From contig JADKFY010000039.1 in the NCBI GenBank assembly GCA_016717305.1, positions 1-18,487 of the forward strand: DNA of 18,487 nucleotides, given 5' to 3'. Positions 1 through 8,124 of this stretch are shown here, one piece after another. The stretch is from Flavobacteriales bacterium. GTDB lineage: Bacteria; Bacteroidota; Bacteroidia; Flavobacteriales_F; PHOS-HE28. The stretch's first letter is position 1, and every line of letters starts with the position of its first letter. The position numbers were made by a program, and so were the translations under genes. The notes under the pieces were generated by a model that worked only from the letters and a program-made list of their open reading frames with translations, was not told where the DNA came from and did no database searches.

Positions 1-1
1 C

Positions 2-2008
2 AACTCATCCGTTTCCGCAGCGACCCAGTTGGCGGCCACGCCGTTCATTTCCGTATTCGATGGCGGGAGCTTCTCGAACTTGGCGCAACCGGGCGGCAGT
101 AGCATCGATGCACTTCAGGCCACGATCATGAACCAAGCCCAGTTCCGTAAGTTCCCGGGACACAATTCCGCGGTCTTCAATTTTGTTGTCGACGCGGACG
201 CAAGTGCTGGTAAGCTGGCCGCAGTGCGCTGGTACGAGCTGCGCCAACCGGCGGACAATGCACCATGGGCCATTGAACAGGAAGGTACCTACACCGCTGA
301 GAACGGAAGGCATGCATGGAATGCGAGCTTGGCGATGGACCAGTTCGGCAACATCGGTATGGGCTACACGAGCTTGGCCGGTCCTACAACACCGAACCCG
401 ACGAGCAACCGCGTGAGTTCCTACTACACCGGCCGCTTCGCGAATGACCCTGCTGGTACCATGACGGTTTCCGAGGAGTTGATCTCTGCCGGGACCGGCA
501 ACATCAGCGGGATCCGTTATGGTGATTATGGCAAGATCGATGTGGATCCGGTGAACGGAAAGGAATTCTGGTACATCACGGAGTACATCCAGAATGGTGG
601 CGGTGCCGATGTGGTCGGTGTGTTCCAGATCGCTTCGGACTTCACCAACGATGTCGGGGTGGTCCTGATCGATACACCAACGGATGGTGCATTGACCAAT
701 GCAGAGCAGGTAACTGTTACGGTGTTCAATTACGGTCTTGGTCCGGCATCCGGTTTCGATGTCTCCTATCAGGTTGATGGGGGGGTGGTGATCACCGAGC
801 CATACGTTGGCACCTTGGTCTCCGCCGCAACGGCGCAGCACACCTTCGCCACAACGAGCGATCTCTCCACTGAAGGCCAGACGTACGCCATTCGATCGTA
901 CACGAGTTTTGCTGCGGATGAATTCAATGCGAACGATACGACCACCCGGAACGTGACACACCTTTGGGAGATCGACCTCGGTGTTTCCGCGATCACAAGT
1001 CCAGCCACAGGGACCGGGTTAACGGCCGCAGAGTCGGTTATCGTGGAGATCACCAATTTCGGTAGCGCAACGCAAACGACATTTCCGGTCTTTTATACAG
1101 TGGATGGTGGAACACCCGTACAGGAGATCTATGTTGGATCCCTAGCCGCTGGAGCATCCGCCAATTACACGTTCACAACACCAGCGGACCTATCTGCTCT
1201 AGCAACGTTCAGCCTGGTAGCCGGAACGGAAGTTGTTGATGATGGGGATACGAGCAACGATGACTTCACGAAGCAGGTGACCAATAACCTCTGCCAACCC
1301 GTATCGGATTGTGAAAGTTTCGGAGATGGCGTTACCCAACTTCAATTGGCGGACCAGGACCTGCAACCGGTTTGCGGTACAGAACCTGCCGGGTACAGCT
1401 ATCAGCCGGACATCGTATTCAACTTCGTCATGTCCACCAACCCGTTCGTGTCTTCTTTGGAAATGGGTTTTGATGATTCCAATTTCGCGATCTGGATCGA
1501 CTTCAATGATGATCTCGTTTTCGGGTCAACTGAACGTATCGCCTCAGGCGCTGTGCCGGATGCGGAAACCAATTTTCCGTTCACGGTGGACCTTGCAACC
1601 TTCCCGGGTGTAACACCGGGCATGCACATAATGCGCGTTCGCGGTACCGATGGCAACAACGCATCGCAACCCTGTGCGAACATGAACTACGGTCGTACCA
1701 ACGACTACATGGCGAACATAACCGGTACGGTGGGTATCGGGACCGACCTTGGCATGAATGAGAACGTGACCATTCGCCCATTGTCCGGGGCGCAATTCTT
1801 GCTCACCTATACCACAAAACCTTCCACCGATAAACTGCCGGTTTCGATCTACGATGCGAAAGGCCAACTACTGGCGTACTACACCTTGGCCAACAACGGC
1901 GGCATCTATTCACACACCTTGGACATGTCGAACACCAGCGCAGGTGTCTACATGGTAAAAGTGGGTACCGGAACACTGAACGTGGTGAAGCGCATCGTGG
2001 TGGAATAG
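2..2008 (+). CDS. Secreted T9SS cargo protein with CARDB-like repeats and a GEVED domain (5' end missing)
   Basis: The reading frame is open at the left edge of the window, so the true start lies upstream; a TTG at 29 is not needed as a start. The first ~215 visible residues are a Gly/Asn/Ser-rich extracellular region. Two repeats follow that resemble CARDB-type beta-sandwiches: each has 'LT.AE.V.V.V.N.G', then 'V.YTVDGG', then 'G.L..A..A..TFTT' (about 650-960 and 970-1290). After these comes a GEVED-like domain (about 1420-1720) with the signature FAIWIDFNDDLVF. The last ~80 residues look like a T9SS sorting domain: 'VSIYDAKGQLL', 'SAGVYMVKV' and a terminal 'VKRIVVE'. Such proteins are exported by Sec, cross the outer membrane by T9SS and are anchored at the surface or released. 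No catalytic domain is visible, so adhesion or matrix function is a guess. The neighbouring T9SS gene converges on it. Confidence 0.85.
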   Translation, partial: NSSVSAATQLAATPFISVFDGGSFSNLAQPGGSSIDALQATIMNQAQFRKFPGHNSAVFNFVVDADASAGKLAAVRWYELRQPADNAPWAIEQEGTYTAENGRHAWNASLAMDQFGNIGMGYTSLAGPTTPNPTSNRVSSYYTGRFANDPAGTMTVSEELISAGTGNISGIRYGDYGKIDVDPVNGKEFWYITEYIQNGGGADVVGVFQIASDFTNDVGVVLIDTPTDGALTNAEQVTVTVFNYGLGPASGFDVSYQVDGGVVITEPYVGTLVSAATAQHTFATTSDLSTEGQTYAIRSYTSFAADEFNANDTTTRNVTHLWEIDLGVSAITSPATGTGLTAAESVIVEITNFGSATQTTFPVFYTVDGGTPVQEIYVGSLAAGASANYTFTTPADLSALATFSLVAGTEVVDDGDTSNDDFTKQVTNNLCQPVSDCESFGDGVTQLQLADQDLQPVCGTEPAGYSYQPDIVFNFVMSTNPFVSSLEMGFDDSNFAIWIDFNDDLVFGSTERIASGAVPDAETNFPFTVDLATFPGVTPGMHIMRVRGTDGNNASQPCANMNYGRTNDYMANITGTVGIGTDLGMNENVTIRPLSGAQFLLTYTTKPSTDKLPVSIYDAKGQLLAYYTLANNGGIYSHTLDMSNTSAGVYMVKVGTGTLNVVKRIVVE

Positions 2009-2060
2009 GGAGGAGCCCTGCACGGCCTTATCACCGCCGTTGCGCATGCGCGCGTAGGAA

Positions 2061-2080
2061 GACCGTTGGGGTCAGCGGTC
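2061..2080. terminator. Hairpin between convergent T9SS genes, possible bidirectional terminator
   Basis: GACCGTTG and CAGCGGTC form an 8-bp stem (one G-T wobble) around the loop GGGT. It sits 52 bp past the stop of the upstream + gene and 58 bp past the stop of the - gene. A proper U-tract is missing on either strand (AACAAATT on +, TTCCT on -), so the call as terminator is weak. A 10-bp palindrome, GCGCATGCGC, lies just before it at 2042-2051. Confidence 0.3.
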
Positions 2081-2138
2081 AACAAATTCCTGCTTCACCT
2101 TGCAATTGGTGTCGGGAGATACACTCCCACAACCACAC

Positions 2139-3593
2139 TCAATGTTGTACGATCACGAGTTGTGAGTGTACAATACCGCCGGTAGCATCCGTGATCCGTG
2201 CGAGGTAGGGACCAGCTGGCAAACTGGTTACATCCATGCTGGCCTTCGCTGGTGTGTTCATGATCGTTCGGCCATCGGTTGCGTACAGCATGAAGTTAGA
2301 ATTTGCGGGGAACCCGGAGATCTGGAGCTGATCGGATGTGGGGTTCGGGAAGACACCGATTTTCGCTTTTGTTGGTGCATCCATCCCCACTGAGGAGGTG
2401 AGTGCGTAAAGCTCATACCCGAGGCCATCGATATACCCGCCCCGGAAGATCAACTCGCCACCGCAGCTGGAAAGGTATGATGCGTTCTCCATGGGTTGGT
2501 TGGCTGTAGGACCCGGATAGAGGATCTCTGTACTGCCTTCGGCGGTGCCATCGGTTCGCCAGAGTTGCCTGCCGAAATCACCGTAGGCGAAAAAGTAGAG
2601 CCAGCCGTTATGGCTGTGCATGCCTTCCGGAATGTTGTAGTCGTAAGCGGGATGCGGTAATGGCACGGTACCTTCGTATGTGCCGTCGCTCCGGTAGAGA
2701 TGGTTGACCCCAAAGTCTGGATAGGCCTTGAAGTAGAGCTCGCCATTGTGTCCGGTGAAATGCCCTAGCAAGGACGAGCTTGTGCCACCATATAGATCGC
2801 GGACCAGCACGGTGCCATCGGTGGTACCATCGGATACCCACAATTCCTCTCCTTGGGCTCCGGTCGCAGCGCGGAAGAAGAGCTGGTCGTCCACGACGGT
2901 ATAGTATAAGGGGCTACTGCTGCCAATGCCCTCATAACAGTCCTTGAGCAACTGTGTGCCTTCCGGCGTACCATCTGTCACCCATGGCTCCAAGTCGTTT
3001 ACAGCTGCGGTGAAGAAGAGTCGTCCATCGAATGCGATCAGGTCCCTGGGTGAACTCCCAGTTGCACCTGGTCGTAGGTCCATGAGCATCTGCGTGCCTG
3101 CTACAGTGCCGTCGGTATACCAAAGCTCGGTCCCTTCTGCTTCTGTTGTTCCTTTGAAATAGATCAGGTCGCCGAACTTGGCAAACCCGCTCCACCCAAG
3201 GAGACCATCCACTTGTGCGAAGTCCACCGCCATCTGTGTGCCGGCCTCCGTGCCATCCGTTTTCCATAGTTGCGCTTCGGATGGGCTTGGGCCGATGGTG
3301 AAGTAGATCATGTCATCGATCTCGAAGAAGTCACGTGCACTACTGTGGCCCGTGCCCTCCACGATGTCCTTAACAAGTACGGTCCCGTTCGCGGTTCCAT
3401 CGGTCTTCCAGAGCTCAATACCATGCACGCCATCATTCGCATTGAAGTATACAGTGTTACCGAAGCATGTCATGTAATTGGGAGAGGAACTGCCCGTAGG
3501 ATTGATGTCCTTGAGAAGAACGGGTGTTTGAGCCTTCGTAATTGCACAAGGGAGCAGTGCAACAAAAAGCATTGTTGTGTGTAGATGGGCCAT
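2139..3593 (-). CDS. Secreted ELWxTDGT-repeat protein with T9SS sorting domain
   Basis: This 484-aa protein starts with a signal peptide (hydrophobic LFVALLPCAI, likely cleavage after KAQ, residue ~22). Seven repeats follow, each ending in a variant of LWxTDGTxxGT, at about residues 61, 109, 157, 204, 251, 299 and 344, and each preceded by a YF/FF strand and often 'GSSS'. Regular 45-50-residue spacing suggests a beta-propeller-like fold. The C-terminal ~75 residues (from ~410) form a type A T9SS sorting domain: VFPNPTSDQLQI, 'YATDGR', 'LPAGPYLARI'. The family is common in Bacteroidota as secreted proteins of unknown function; no enzyme motif is visible. The ATG at 3593 is preferred because it gives a complete signal peptide; ATG at residue 8 is the alternative. 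No Shine-Dalgarno sequence is seen, as is usual in this phylum. Confidence 0.9.
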   Translation of the reverse strand: MAHLHTTMLFVALLPCAITKAQTPVLLKDINPTGSSSPNYMTCFGNTVYFNANDGVHGIELWKTDGTANGTVLVKDIVEGTGHSSARDFFEIDDMIYFTIGPSPSEAQLWKTDGTEAGTQMAVDFAQVDGLLGWSGFAKFGDLIYFKGTTEAEGTELWYTDGTVAGTQMLMDLRPGATGSSPRDLIAFDGRLFFTAAVNDLEPWVTDGTPEGTQLLKDCYEGIGSSSPLYYTVVDDQLFFRAATGAQGEELWVSDGTTDGTVLVRDLYGGTSSSLLGHFTGHNGELYFKAYPDFGVNHLYRSDGTYEGTVPLPHPAYDYNIPEGMHSHNGWLYFFAYGDFGRQLWRTDGTAEGSTEILYPGPTANQPMENASYLSSCGGELIFRGGYIDGLGYELYALTSSVGMDAPTKAKIGVFPNPTSDQLQISGFPANSNFMLYATDGRTIMNTPAKASMDVTSLPAGPYLARITDATGGIVHSQLVIVQH

Positions 3594-3805
3594 GTTCTTG
3601 GGGGTGTTTTAACGCCACCAAAGTATGGGGCCCAACGTTCAAAAAGAATACCCAATTCGGGGGATGGGCCGTGTTCGTGTGTCTTATTGAACCATGTAGC
3701 TCAGGTGTTCCGACTTCTTTTTCTTGGGATGGGTCGGATGCAGGCATATGGAAAGGGTGAGTGGGTGATGTATTTTATGGGGCAAAATGGCGAACTTGCC
3801 GCCGA

Positions 3806-3813
3806 TATGTTCG
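3806..3813 (+). promoter_or_regulatory. Possible -7 element (TATGTTCG) of the rhodanese gene
   Basis: TATGTTCG matches the Bacteroidota -7 consensus TAnnTTTG at five of six defined positions and lies 43 bp before the rhodanese ATG. No clear -33 TTTG was found at the usual distance. A small hairpin, CCTGC-TATG-GCAGG (3833-3846), lies between this element and the start codon. Confidence 0.25.
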
Positions 3814-3855
3814 GAACTACACTCCACTGATCCCTGCTATGGCAGGAATAGATCC

Positions 3856-4260
3856 ATGCGCAACGTGATCACCCCAATATCCTTCTTATTGTTCTGCCTC
3901 TCCGGTTTCGGACAGACCGGAGTTACTGACGGATCGCAGAAGTCGGTGAAGGATATCGCGCCGCTCGAGGTCCAAGCCATGCTGGGGCGGGCCACCTTTC
4001 ATGTGATCGATGTGAACGAGGAGGATAACTTCAAAGAGGCGCATGTACCAGGTGCGAAACGATTGGATTACGATGCCATAACCATGGACGCATTGGCCTC
4101 CGGAAAGACGGACACGTTGGTGTTCTATTGCTGGAGCACGGAATGTCCTGCGGCGGATATGGCTGCGGAAACTGCTGTGGGACTGGGCTTCGCCAAGGTG
4201 TTTTGCATGCATGCAGGCATTACTGGTTGGCAGGACGCTGGGCTACCGACGGAGCCTTGA
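3856..4260 (+). CDS. Exported single-domain rhodanese-like protein
   Basis: This 134-aa protein has a signal peptide (MRNVITPISFLLFCLSGFGQ, cleavage near residue 20) and one rhodanese domain (about 33-130). Visible family marks are 'HVIDVNEEDNFKEAHVPGAKRLDY', which is the usual D-V-[RN]-x-x-x-E-[FY]-x-x-x-H-[IV]-P-G-A core. The active-site loop begins at Cys92 in YCWSTECPAA, and 'HAGITGWQDAGLP' closes the domain. Rhodaneses carry a persulfide on the loop cysteine and move sulfur or act as redox or phosphatase-like folds. The loop here has a second Cys (97), as in several periplasmic Bacteroidota members. The ATG at 3856 is chosen over an in-frame upstream start at 3787 because only it puts the signal peptide at the N-terminus. 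The next gene upstream is divergent, so this gene is probably transcribed alone. Confidence 0.85.
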   Translation: MRNVITPISFLLFCLSGFGQTGVTDGSQKSVKDIAPLEVQAMLGRATFHVIDVNEEDNFKEAHVPGAKRLDYDAITMDALASGKTDTLVFYCWSTECPAADMAAETAVGLGFAKVFCMHAGITGWQDAGLPTEP

Positions 4261-4463
4261 ACCAGATATGGAAGCAGAAGGTCGGTGATCGCATTTTCGG
4301 GTGAAAGAATAGCGTGCATGTTCCTGTGGAATTGATCGATCAGTTTGCCGATGCCATGCAGGAGTTCGACACTAGGAAGTGTTTACGTGCATATGGTGAA
4401 GTATCCTTGGTGCACCAAGGCTAGGACCACATGGCAATGGAACTGGGCAGCGCATTGCGAAGG

Positions 4464-4583
4464 TTACAACACCCCCATCGGAACCCGCGTTCCCCGCTTT
4501 CCGTTGCACTTGGTCGCGTACTGCGAAGAACTGCATGAAGCAAGCAGACAGAGCAATGCGAGGTAGAGGATGAAGCGCTTCAT
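4464..4583 (-). CDS. Very small lipoprotein (39 aa)
   Basis: An ATG at 4583 opens a 39-codon frame ending in TAA at 4464. The N-terminus MKRFILYLALLCLLASC is a textbook lipoprotein signal: two basic residues, a Leu-rich core and the lipobox LLAS-C at Cys17. The mature part would be only 23 residues, including Cys26, several basic residues and the end 'TRVPMGVL'. A -7-like TACGTTCG lies 27-34 bp upstream on the same strand. Short lipoproteins of this build occur in Flavobacteriia and are usually missed by gene callers. No function can be given. The longer overlapping frames in this stretch have no family features. Confidence 0.55.
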   Translation of the reverse strand: MKRFILYLALLCLLASCSSSQYATKCNGKRGTRVPMGVL

Positions 4584-4609
4584 GCATGTAACAACGCAGG
4601 CTCATCCTC

Positions 4610-4617
4610 CGAACGTA
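4610..4617 (-). promoter_or_regulatory. Possible -7 element (TACGTTCG) of the small lipoprotein gene
   Basis: Read on the minus strand, TACGTTCG fits TAnnTTTG at five of six defined positions and would give a leader of about 20 nt before the ATG at 4583. The same TAnnTTCGG form occurs before the rhodanese gene and before the PRPP-synthetase-like gene. Confidence 0.25.
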
Positions 4618-4657
4618 TGTCCGTTCATGGCCTATGCTTCAACCGAATGCAGACTTG

Positions 4658-5082
4658 TTACCGGATCGTGGATCGATCCACCATCTCACGTGTGGTCAGC
4701 AAAGCCGCACGGCGTTCCACTTCTTCCATGGTGATCACATCCGATCGTCGGGCTTCATCTGCCACCTGGATCGCCGCCAACAAATGGAAGGGATCCGTCT
4801 TTACGACCGGCGGTACTACGGCCATGGAACGTTTCCGGGTAACACCCACCAATGGGCGCAACCCAAGTACATGCAGCGAACGCAGGGCCTCATGCACGAG
4901 GTCCACGATCTCGTGATCGTCCATTCGGCTTTGAAAAGCTCGGGTGCTGTGCGCCATGCCGTACAAAGCACGTGCATCTTATCAGCGGTGAGTTTGTCCA
5001 CACGCACGCGAAGCCCGGACCGACGCTTCAAATGGAGCTCGGCCTTGCGCATTTGTGCGATCTGTTCTTTCGTTGGGGTCAC
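4658..5082 (-). pseudogene. Unrecognised gene (~141 aa) disrupted by a single-base frameshift
   Basis: Two overlapping minus-strand frames read as halves of one protein. The first starts at GTG 5082 and gives a charged helical N-terminus (MTPTKEQIAQMRKAELHLKR...VDKLTADKM). After codon 36 (Met, 4977-4975) it turns Cys/Trp-rich and loses protein-like character. One base out of phase, from 4975, the sequence becomes helix-like again (ARALYGMAHSTRAFQSRMDD, then HEIVDLVHEALRSLHVLGL) and runs to a TAA at 4658. Adding one base, for example a second G after ATG at about 4975, would restore ~141 codons. The rebuilt protein is soluble, Arg- and Glu-rich, without signal peptide or membrane segment. I do not recognise the family. 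Whether the indel is biological or an assembly error cannot be told from one sequence. Confidence 0.45.
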
Positions 5083-5083
5083 T

Positions 5084-5233
5084 TCAAGGATCGTTCAAGT
5101 CTTGGACGCAACAATTATCGTGCAAAGCAAACGAAGGGATCAATTCCGACGTCCATACTTCGACCATGATGCTTGGGTGCTTGCCCAACGACCGGACCAG
5201 CCCGTTGAAGATCGGCGACGCACGAAAGAACAC
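5084..5233 (-). CDS. Possible 49-aa ORF just upstream of the frameshifted gene
   Basis: A GTG at 5233 opens a 49-codon frame (VFFRASPIFNGLVRSLGKHP...) that stops at 5084, one base before the GTG start of the next minus-strand gene. The composition looks protein-like and the tight spacing is operon-like. There is no ATG until residue 23, no recognisable domain, and the ORF lies next to the divergent sigma-factor start. It may also be a leftover of the same decaying gene. Confidence 0.2.
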   Translation of the reverse strand: MFFRASPIFNGLVRSLGKHPSIMVEVWTSELIPSFALHDNCCVQDLNDP

Positions 5234-5304
5234 GGGTCCTGGATAAATTCGTTCAACCGTTGTAACCTTTCGTTTACAATGGCGACTATTCTTCTGTGAC
5301 CCCG

Positions 5305-5838
5305 ATGCCCACCGACCAACACGCCTTCATGGAAGCCTATGGCAAGTGCCATGGCCCTTTCGTGCGCTATTGTTCGGCCGTGGCCTACGGAAAGATGGAT
5401 GCGCAGGACTTGATACAGGATGTGCTGCTTTCGGCTTTCCAGAAATGGGACAGCATTGAGAAGAAGGATGAATTGCTGCACTACTTGGTGCGTGCGGCGC
5501 GCAACCGGGCGATCAGTGTATGGCGCATGCAACGGCGCAATGCGGAGATCAGCGAGAAGCAGGCCGCTCGGTTGATGGAACGCGGCGCCACGGCGGAGAT
5601 GCTCGTGGACGTCGGCATCCTATACAATGCATTGGGTCGTTTACCGGCCGACCAACGGGAAGCGGTGATCCTCTTTGAAGTGAGCGGGACGAGCATGGCT
5701 GAGATCGCCGTGATCCAGAATTGTTCCGAAGGGACCGTGAAGACACGCGTAAGCCGGGGCCGTGCCAAGGTGCGCGAATTACTCGATAGCCCGAAGAACA
5801 AAGAACCCTTGCATGCACTCAAGACCTTGATGCTATGA
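5305..5838 (+). CDS. ECF-type RNA polymerase sigma-70 factor
   Basis: The protein is 177 aa, the usual ECF size, with only the two core regions. Region 2 (about 10-75) carries AQDLIQDVLLSAFQKW, the core-binding and -10 recognition helix, ending in 'LVRAARNRAISVWR'. Region 4 (about 108-165) carries 'LGRLPADQREAVILFEVSGTSMAEIA' and the recognition helix CSEGTVKTRVSRGRAKVREL. Between them is a short linker. ECF factors redirect RNA polymerase to a small regulon and are usually held by a membrane anti-sigma factor encoded next door. The stop codon overlaps the start of the following gene (ATGA, 5835-5838), which implies translational coupling. ATG 5305 is preferred; GTG 5296 would add three residues. 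A TAACCTTTCG stretch about 45 bp upstream may be a promoter element. Confidence 0.9.
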   Translation: MPTDQHAFMEAYGKCHGPFVRYCSAVAYGKMDAQDLIQDVLLSAFQKWDSIEKKDELLHYLVRAARNRAISVWRMQRRNAEISEKQAARLMERGATAEMLVDVGILYNALGRLPADQREAVILFEVSGTSMAEIAVIQNCSEGTVKTRVSRGRAKVRELLDSPKNKEPLHALKTLML

Positions 5839-6965
5839 ACAACACCGACCCGACCTTCGATGTGCTGCGGGATCTGCCTGTAGAGGTCTCCTTGGAGCAG
5901 GTGGGCAACATGGTGGCAGGCTTTCCACTCGCGACCGCCACCAGTTCATGGCTCAGCAATTTCAACCTTAATTCCCTACTCATGACCACCGCAGGAACCC
6001 TTCTCGTTGCCAGCAGCATCTATGTCTTCACGGCATCCGCACCTGCCAGCGCATCGCTCGCAACGAGCTCGCCGATCGAAATGGTCGCACCCGACGATGC
6101 TGTTGTTTGGACACCGCCGAAGGAACAGCCCACGCTGAAAATGGAACCGACCGCATCAGGTGGCACGGAGCCGGTCCAAGAAGCGACTAGAACCTTTGTT
6201 GCGCCTACTCCGGAACCCATGGAAGAGGTGCAAACCACCGAACCGGAAGCAGCGAAAGCAACTGTCTGGGTAGAGGATGAAAGCCGAGCGTATGCGGTTA
6301 CCGGCTTCACGAGTGTCAAGATCCTCGGTTCCATGCAAGTGGTGATCGAGCAAGGCCCCTTCAACGTGCAAGCGGATGGAAATCCGGACCTCGCCGATCT
6401 GTTCAATGTACAAGTGGTCGGTCGCACATTGGTCGTTTCCACACGCCAACAAAATGGTGATGAGCGGGAACGCAGTTGCAACAACGCGGCTGTACTAACC
6501 ATTCAGATGCCGACCTTGGAACGGATCGAACACCTCGGTGCCGGGTCTGTGAATGCCCGCGATTTCAACAAGGTGGCGGACCTGGAATTGGACTTGAAGG
6601 GAACCGGGAATATCCAAATGGAAGCGGTCACAGGCATTGAAACCCTAAGGATAAAGCTCGTGGGTTCCGGTGACATCGTGAGCGAAGCGGTGTTGATCAA
6701 CGGCAGGTCCGAGGTGGAACTTACCGGGAGCGGCAACGTTCGCATGCAAGGAAGCACTGAGCAATTGGACGTAAAGGTTATCGGGTCCGGCAATGTGGAT
6801 GCCAGCGATCTTCGGTCGGGAACATGCCGTGTTAATATCAGGGGATCCGGCGATGTGATGGTGAATTGCCAGCACACGACCAACAACTCCATTACAGGGA
6901 CCGGCGAAGTACACGAGACCGGGAACGCAGGCAGCGGCCGAGGGGAAAGGACGCGCACGTACTGA
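5835..6965 (+). CDS. Membrane-anchored head-GIN (DUF2807) protein, putative anti-sigma partner
   Basis: This 376-aa protein has a ~45-residue cytoplasmic N-terminus, one membrane span (about 47-66, LLMTTAGTLLVASSIYVFT), a Pro/Thr/Glu-rich periplasmic linker (about 70-145) and a GIN-type domain (about 150-360). The GIN part shows the typical ladder of turns: KGTGN (255), GSGD (277), GSGN (298), GSGN (317), GSGD (337) and GTGE (355), spaced about 15-22 residues, consistent with a beta-helix. It overlaps the ECF sigma gene by 4 bp. Location, topology and coupling are those of a FecR- or RsiW-like anti-sigma factor, but the N-terminus does not show a clear zinc-binding HxxxCxxC motif. The anti-sigma role is therefore inferred from context; the GIN domain would be the envelope sensor. 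Unlike many GIN proteins it is not a lipoprotein or a simple secreted protein. Confidence 0.8.
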   Translation: MNNTDPTFDVLRDLPVEVSLEQVGNMVAGFPLATATSSWLSNFNLNSLLMTTAGTLLVASSIYVFTASAPASASLATSSPIEMVAPDDAVVWTPPKEQPTLKMEPTASGGTEPVQEATRTFVAPTPEPMEEVQTTEPEAAKATVWVEDESRAYAVTGFTSVKILGSMQVVIEQGPFNVQADGNPDLADLFNVQVVGRTLVVSTRQQNGDERERSCNNAAVLTIQMPTLERIEHLGAGSVNARDFNKVADLELDLKGTGNIQMEAVTGIETLRIKLVGSGDIVSEAVLINGRSEVELTGSGNVRMQGSTEQLDVKVIGSGNVDASDLRSGTCRVNIRGSGDVMVNCQHTTNNSITGTGEVHETGNAGSGRGERTRTY

Positions 6966-7167
6966 GCGACCTTTACGATCATTGCTTTGCGTTCCCGGAT
7001 CGCTACCTGGAGATCGGATCACACGCATGAACCGTTGCTCGTCTTTCACGTGTTGCGAAAAATGATAAAGCCATTCTGATCCAAGGGACGTAGCATAGCA
7101 GGTTATGTAAGCGCACGGTCCAAAGGAACTCTTACTGTTCAAGTCCTACAACGAATGCTCCTTCCGG

Positions 7168-7971
7168 TTATTTCGGTTCGGTCGTTGTCGGTGCGGTCCC
7201 TGATCCCACCATCTCGAAGAGCTCATCGAGTTTCGGTACCAGAATGATCTCCGTACGGCGGTTCTTTGCACGCCCTTCCGATGTTGCATTTGTGGCGACC
7301 GGCACGAATTCGCCGCGTCCGGATGCTTGCACGCGCTGTGATGGAACACTGTAGGTAGCGGTCAATAGGCGGACGATGCTGGTTGCGCGAGCGGTGCTCA
7401 GGTCCCAGTTGTCCTTGAAGTTGGAAGTGCGGATGGGAATGGTGTCGGTATGGCCTTCAACCATCACGCTGATGTCCGCGTTCGCACGAAGCACCTCGGC
7501 CAATTTGCCCAAGGCCTCCGCACCTTTGGGGTCCACTTTTGCACTGCCACTCGCGAAGAGCAATTGCTCACTTAACGATACGTACACTTTGCCGTCCTTC
7601 ATGGACACGGTAAGATCTTCGGCCTTGAAATTCACCAAGGCATCGCTGACTTTCTTACGCAACGAGCTCATCGCGTCGCTCTGGGCTTGCAGGCGTCGGT
7701 CCAATTCGTCCATCCGTTGGGCCTTCGCCTTCAACTCGGCTTGTGTTGCGGTCAATTCCTTTTGGCGTTGCTCCAATTCCTCCGCAGTGAGCTTGGCGTA
7801 GTCCTGTAAACCATAGAGCTGCGAATTCAGTGCTTTGGTTTCGTTGGCCAAAGCGGTGCTATCGGCACGAAGCCGTTCAGCGGTGGAAGTGGCGGAAACA
7901 TACTTGCGTTTGCTCACGCAGCCTGTGGCCAAAAGCGTGAGAACGGCTAAGGTGGGGATGGTGTAGCGCAT
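7168..7971 (-). CDS. OmpA-family lipoprotein with coiled coil and peptidoglycan-binding domain
   Basis: The 267-aa protein begins with a lipoprotein signal peptide (MRYTIPTLAVLTLLATGC, lipobox LATG-C, Cys18). Residues ~24-112 form a long heptad-rich coiled coil (LRADSTALANETKALNSQL, 'ELEQRQKELTATQAELKAKAQRMDELDRRL'). The OmpA/MotB C-terminal domain follows (about 133-247) with the family marks 'EGHTDTIPI', 'DNWDLSTARA' and 'NRRTEIILVP', including the Asp and Arg that grip diaminopimelate in peptidoglycan. A short Thr/Pro tail ends the protein. It should sit in the outer membrane facing the periplasm and tether it to the cell wall, comparable in build to Pal or to Bacteroidota OmpA-type lipoproteins. 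It converges with the GIN gene across 200 bp in which I see no clear terminator. Confidence 0.9.
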   Translation of the reverse strand: MRYTIPTLAVLTLLATGCVSKRKYVSATSTAERLRADSTALANETKALNSQLYGLQDYAKLTAEELEQRQKELTATQAELKAKAQRMDELDRRLQAQSDAMSSLRKKVSDALVNFKAEDLTVSMKDGKVYVSLSEQLLFASGSAKVDPKGAEALGKLAEVLRANADISVMVEGHTDTIPIRTSNFKDNWDLSTARATSIVRLLTATYSVPSQRVQASGRGEFVPVATNATSEGRAKNRRTEIILVPKLDELFEMVGSGTAPTTTEPK

Positions 7972-8124
7972 CCCATTAGCCCAGCGAACACCGTGCCTGT
8001 TCTTGCTGCTTCGTCCTTCGCTGCTCGATCCTGAACATCCTACCCATTTCTTGCACCTGCATGATAGGGGAGCCGATTACACGGAACAGGGAAAATGATT
8101 CCCCGGCACCTACGCCTGCTCAAC

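Noticed and set aside
5..961. Long minus-strand ORF of 318 codons
   Set aside because: Antisense to the strongly coding T9SS cargo gene; sequence is Arg/His/Cys-rich with no domain, typical of a GC-rich shadow frame.
4634..5299. Plus-strand ORF of 221 codons
   Set aside because: Lies opposite the frameshifted minus-strand gene; composition is low in hydrophobic blocks and shows no domain, signal peptide or start context.
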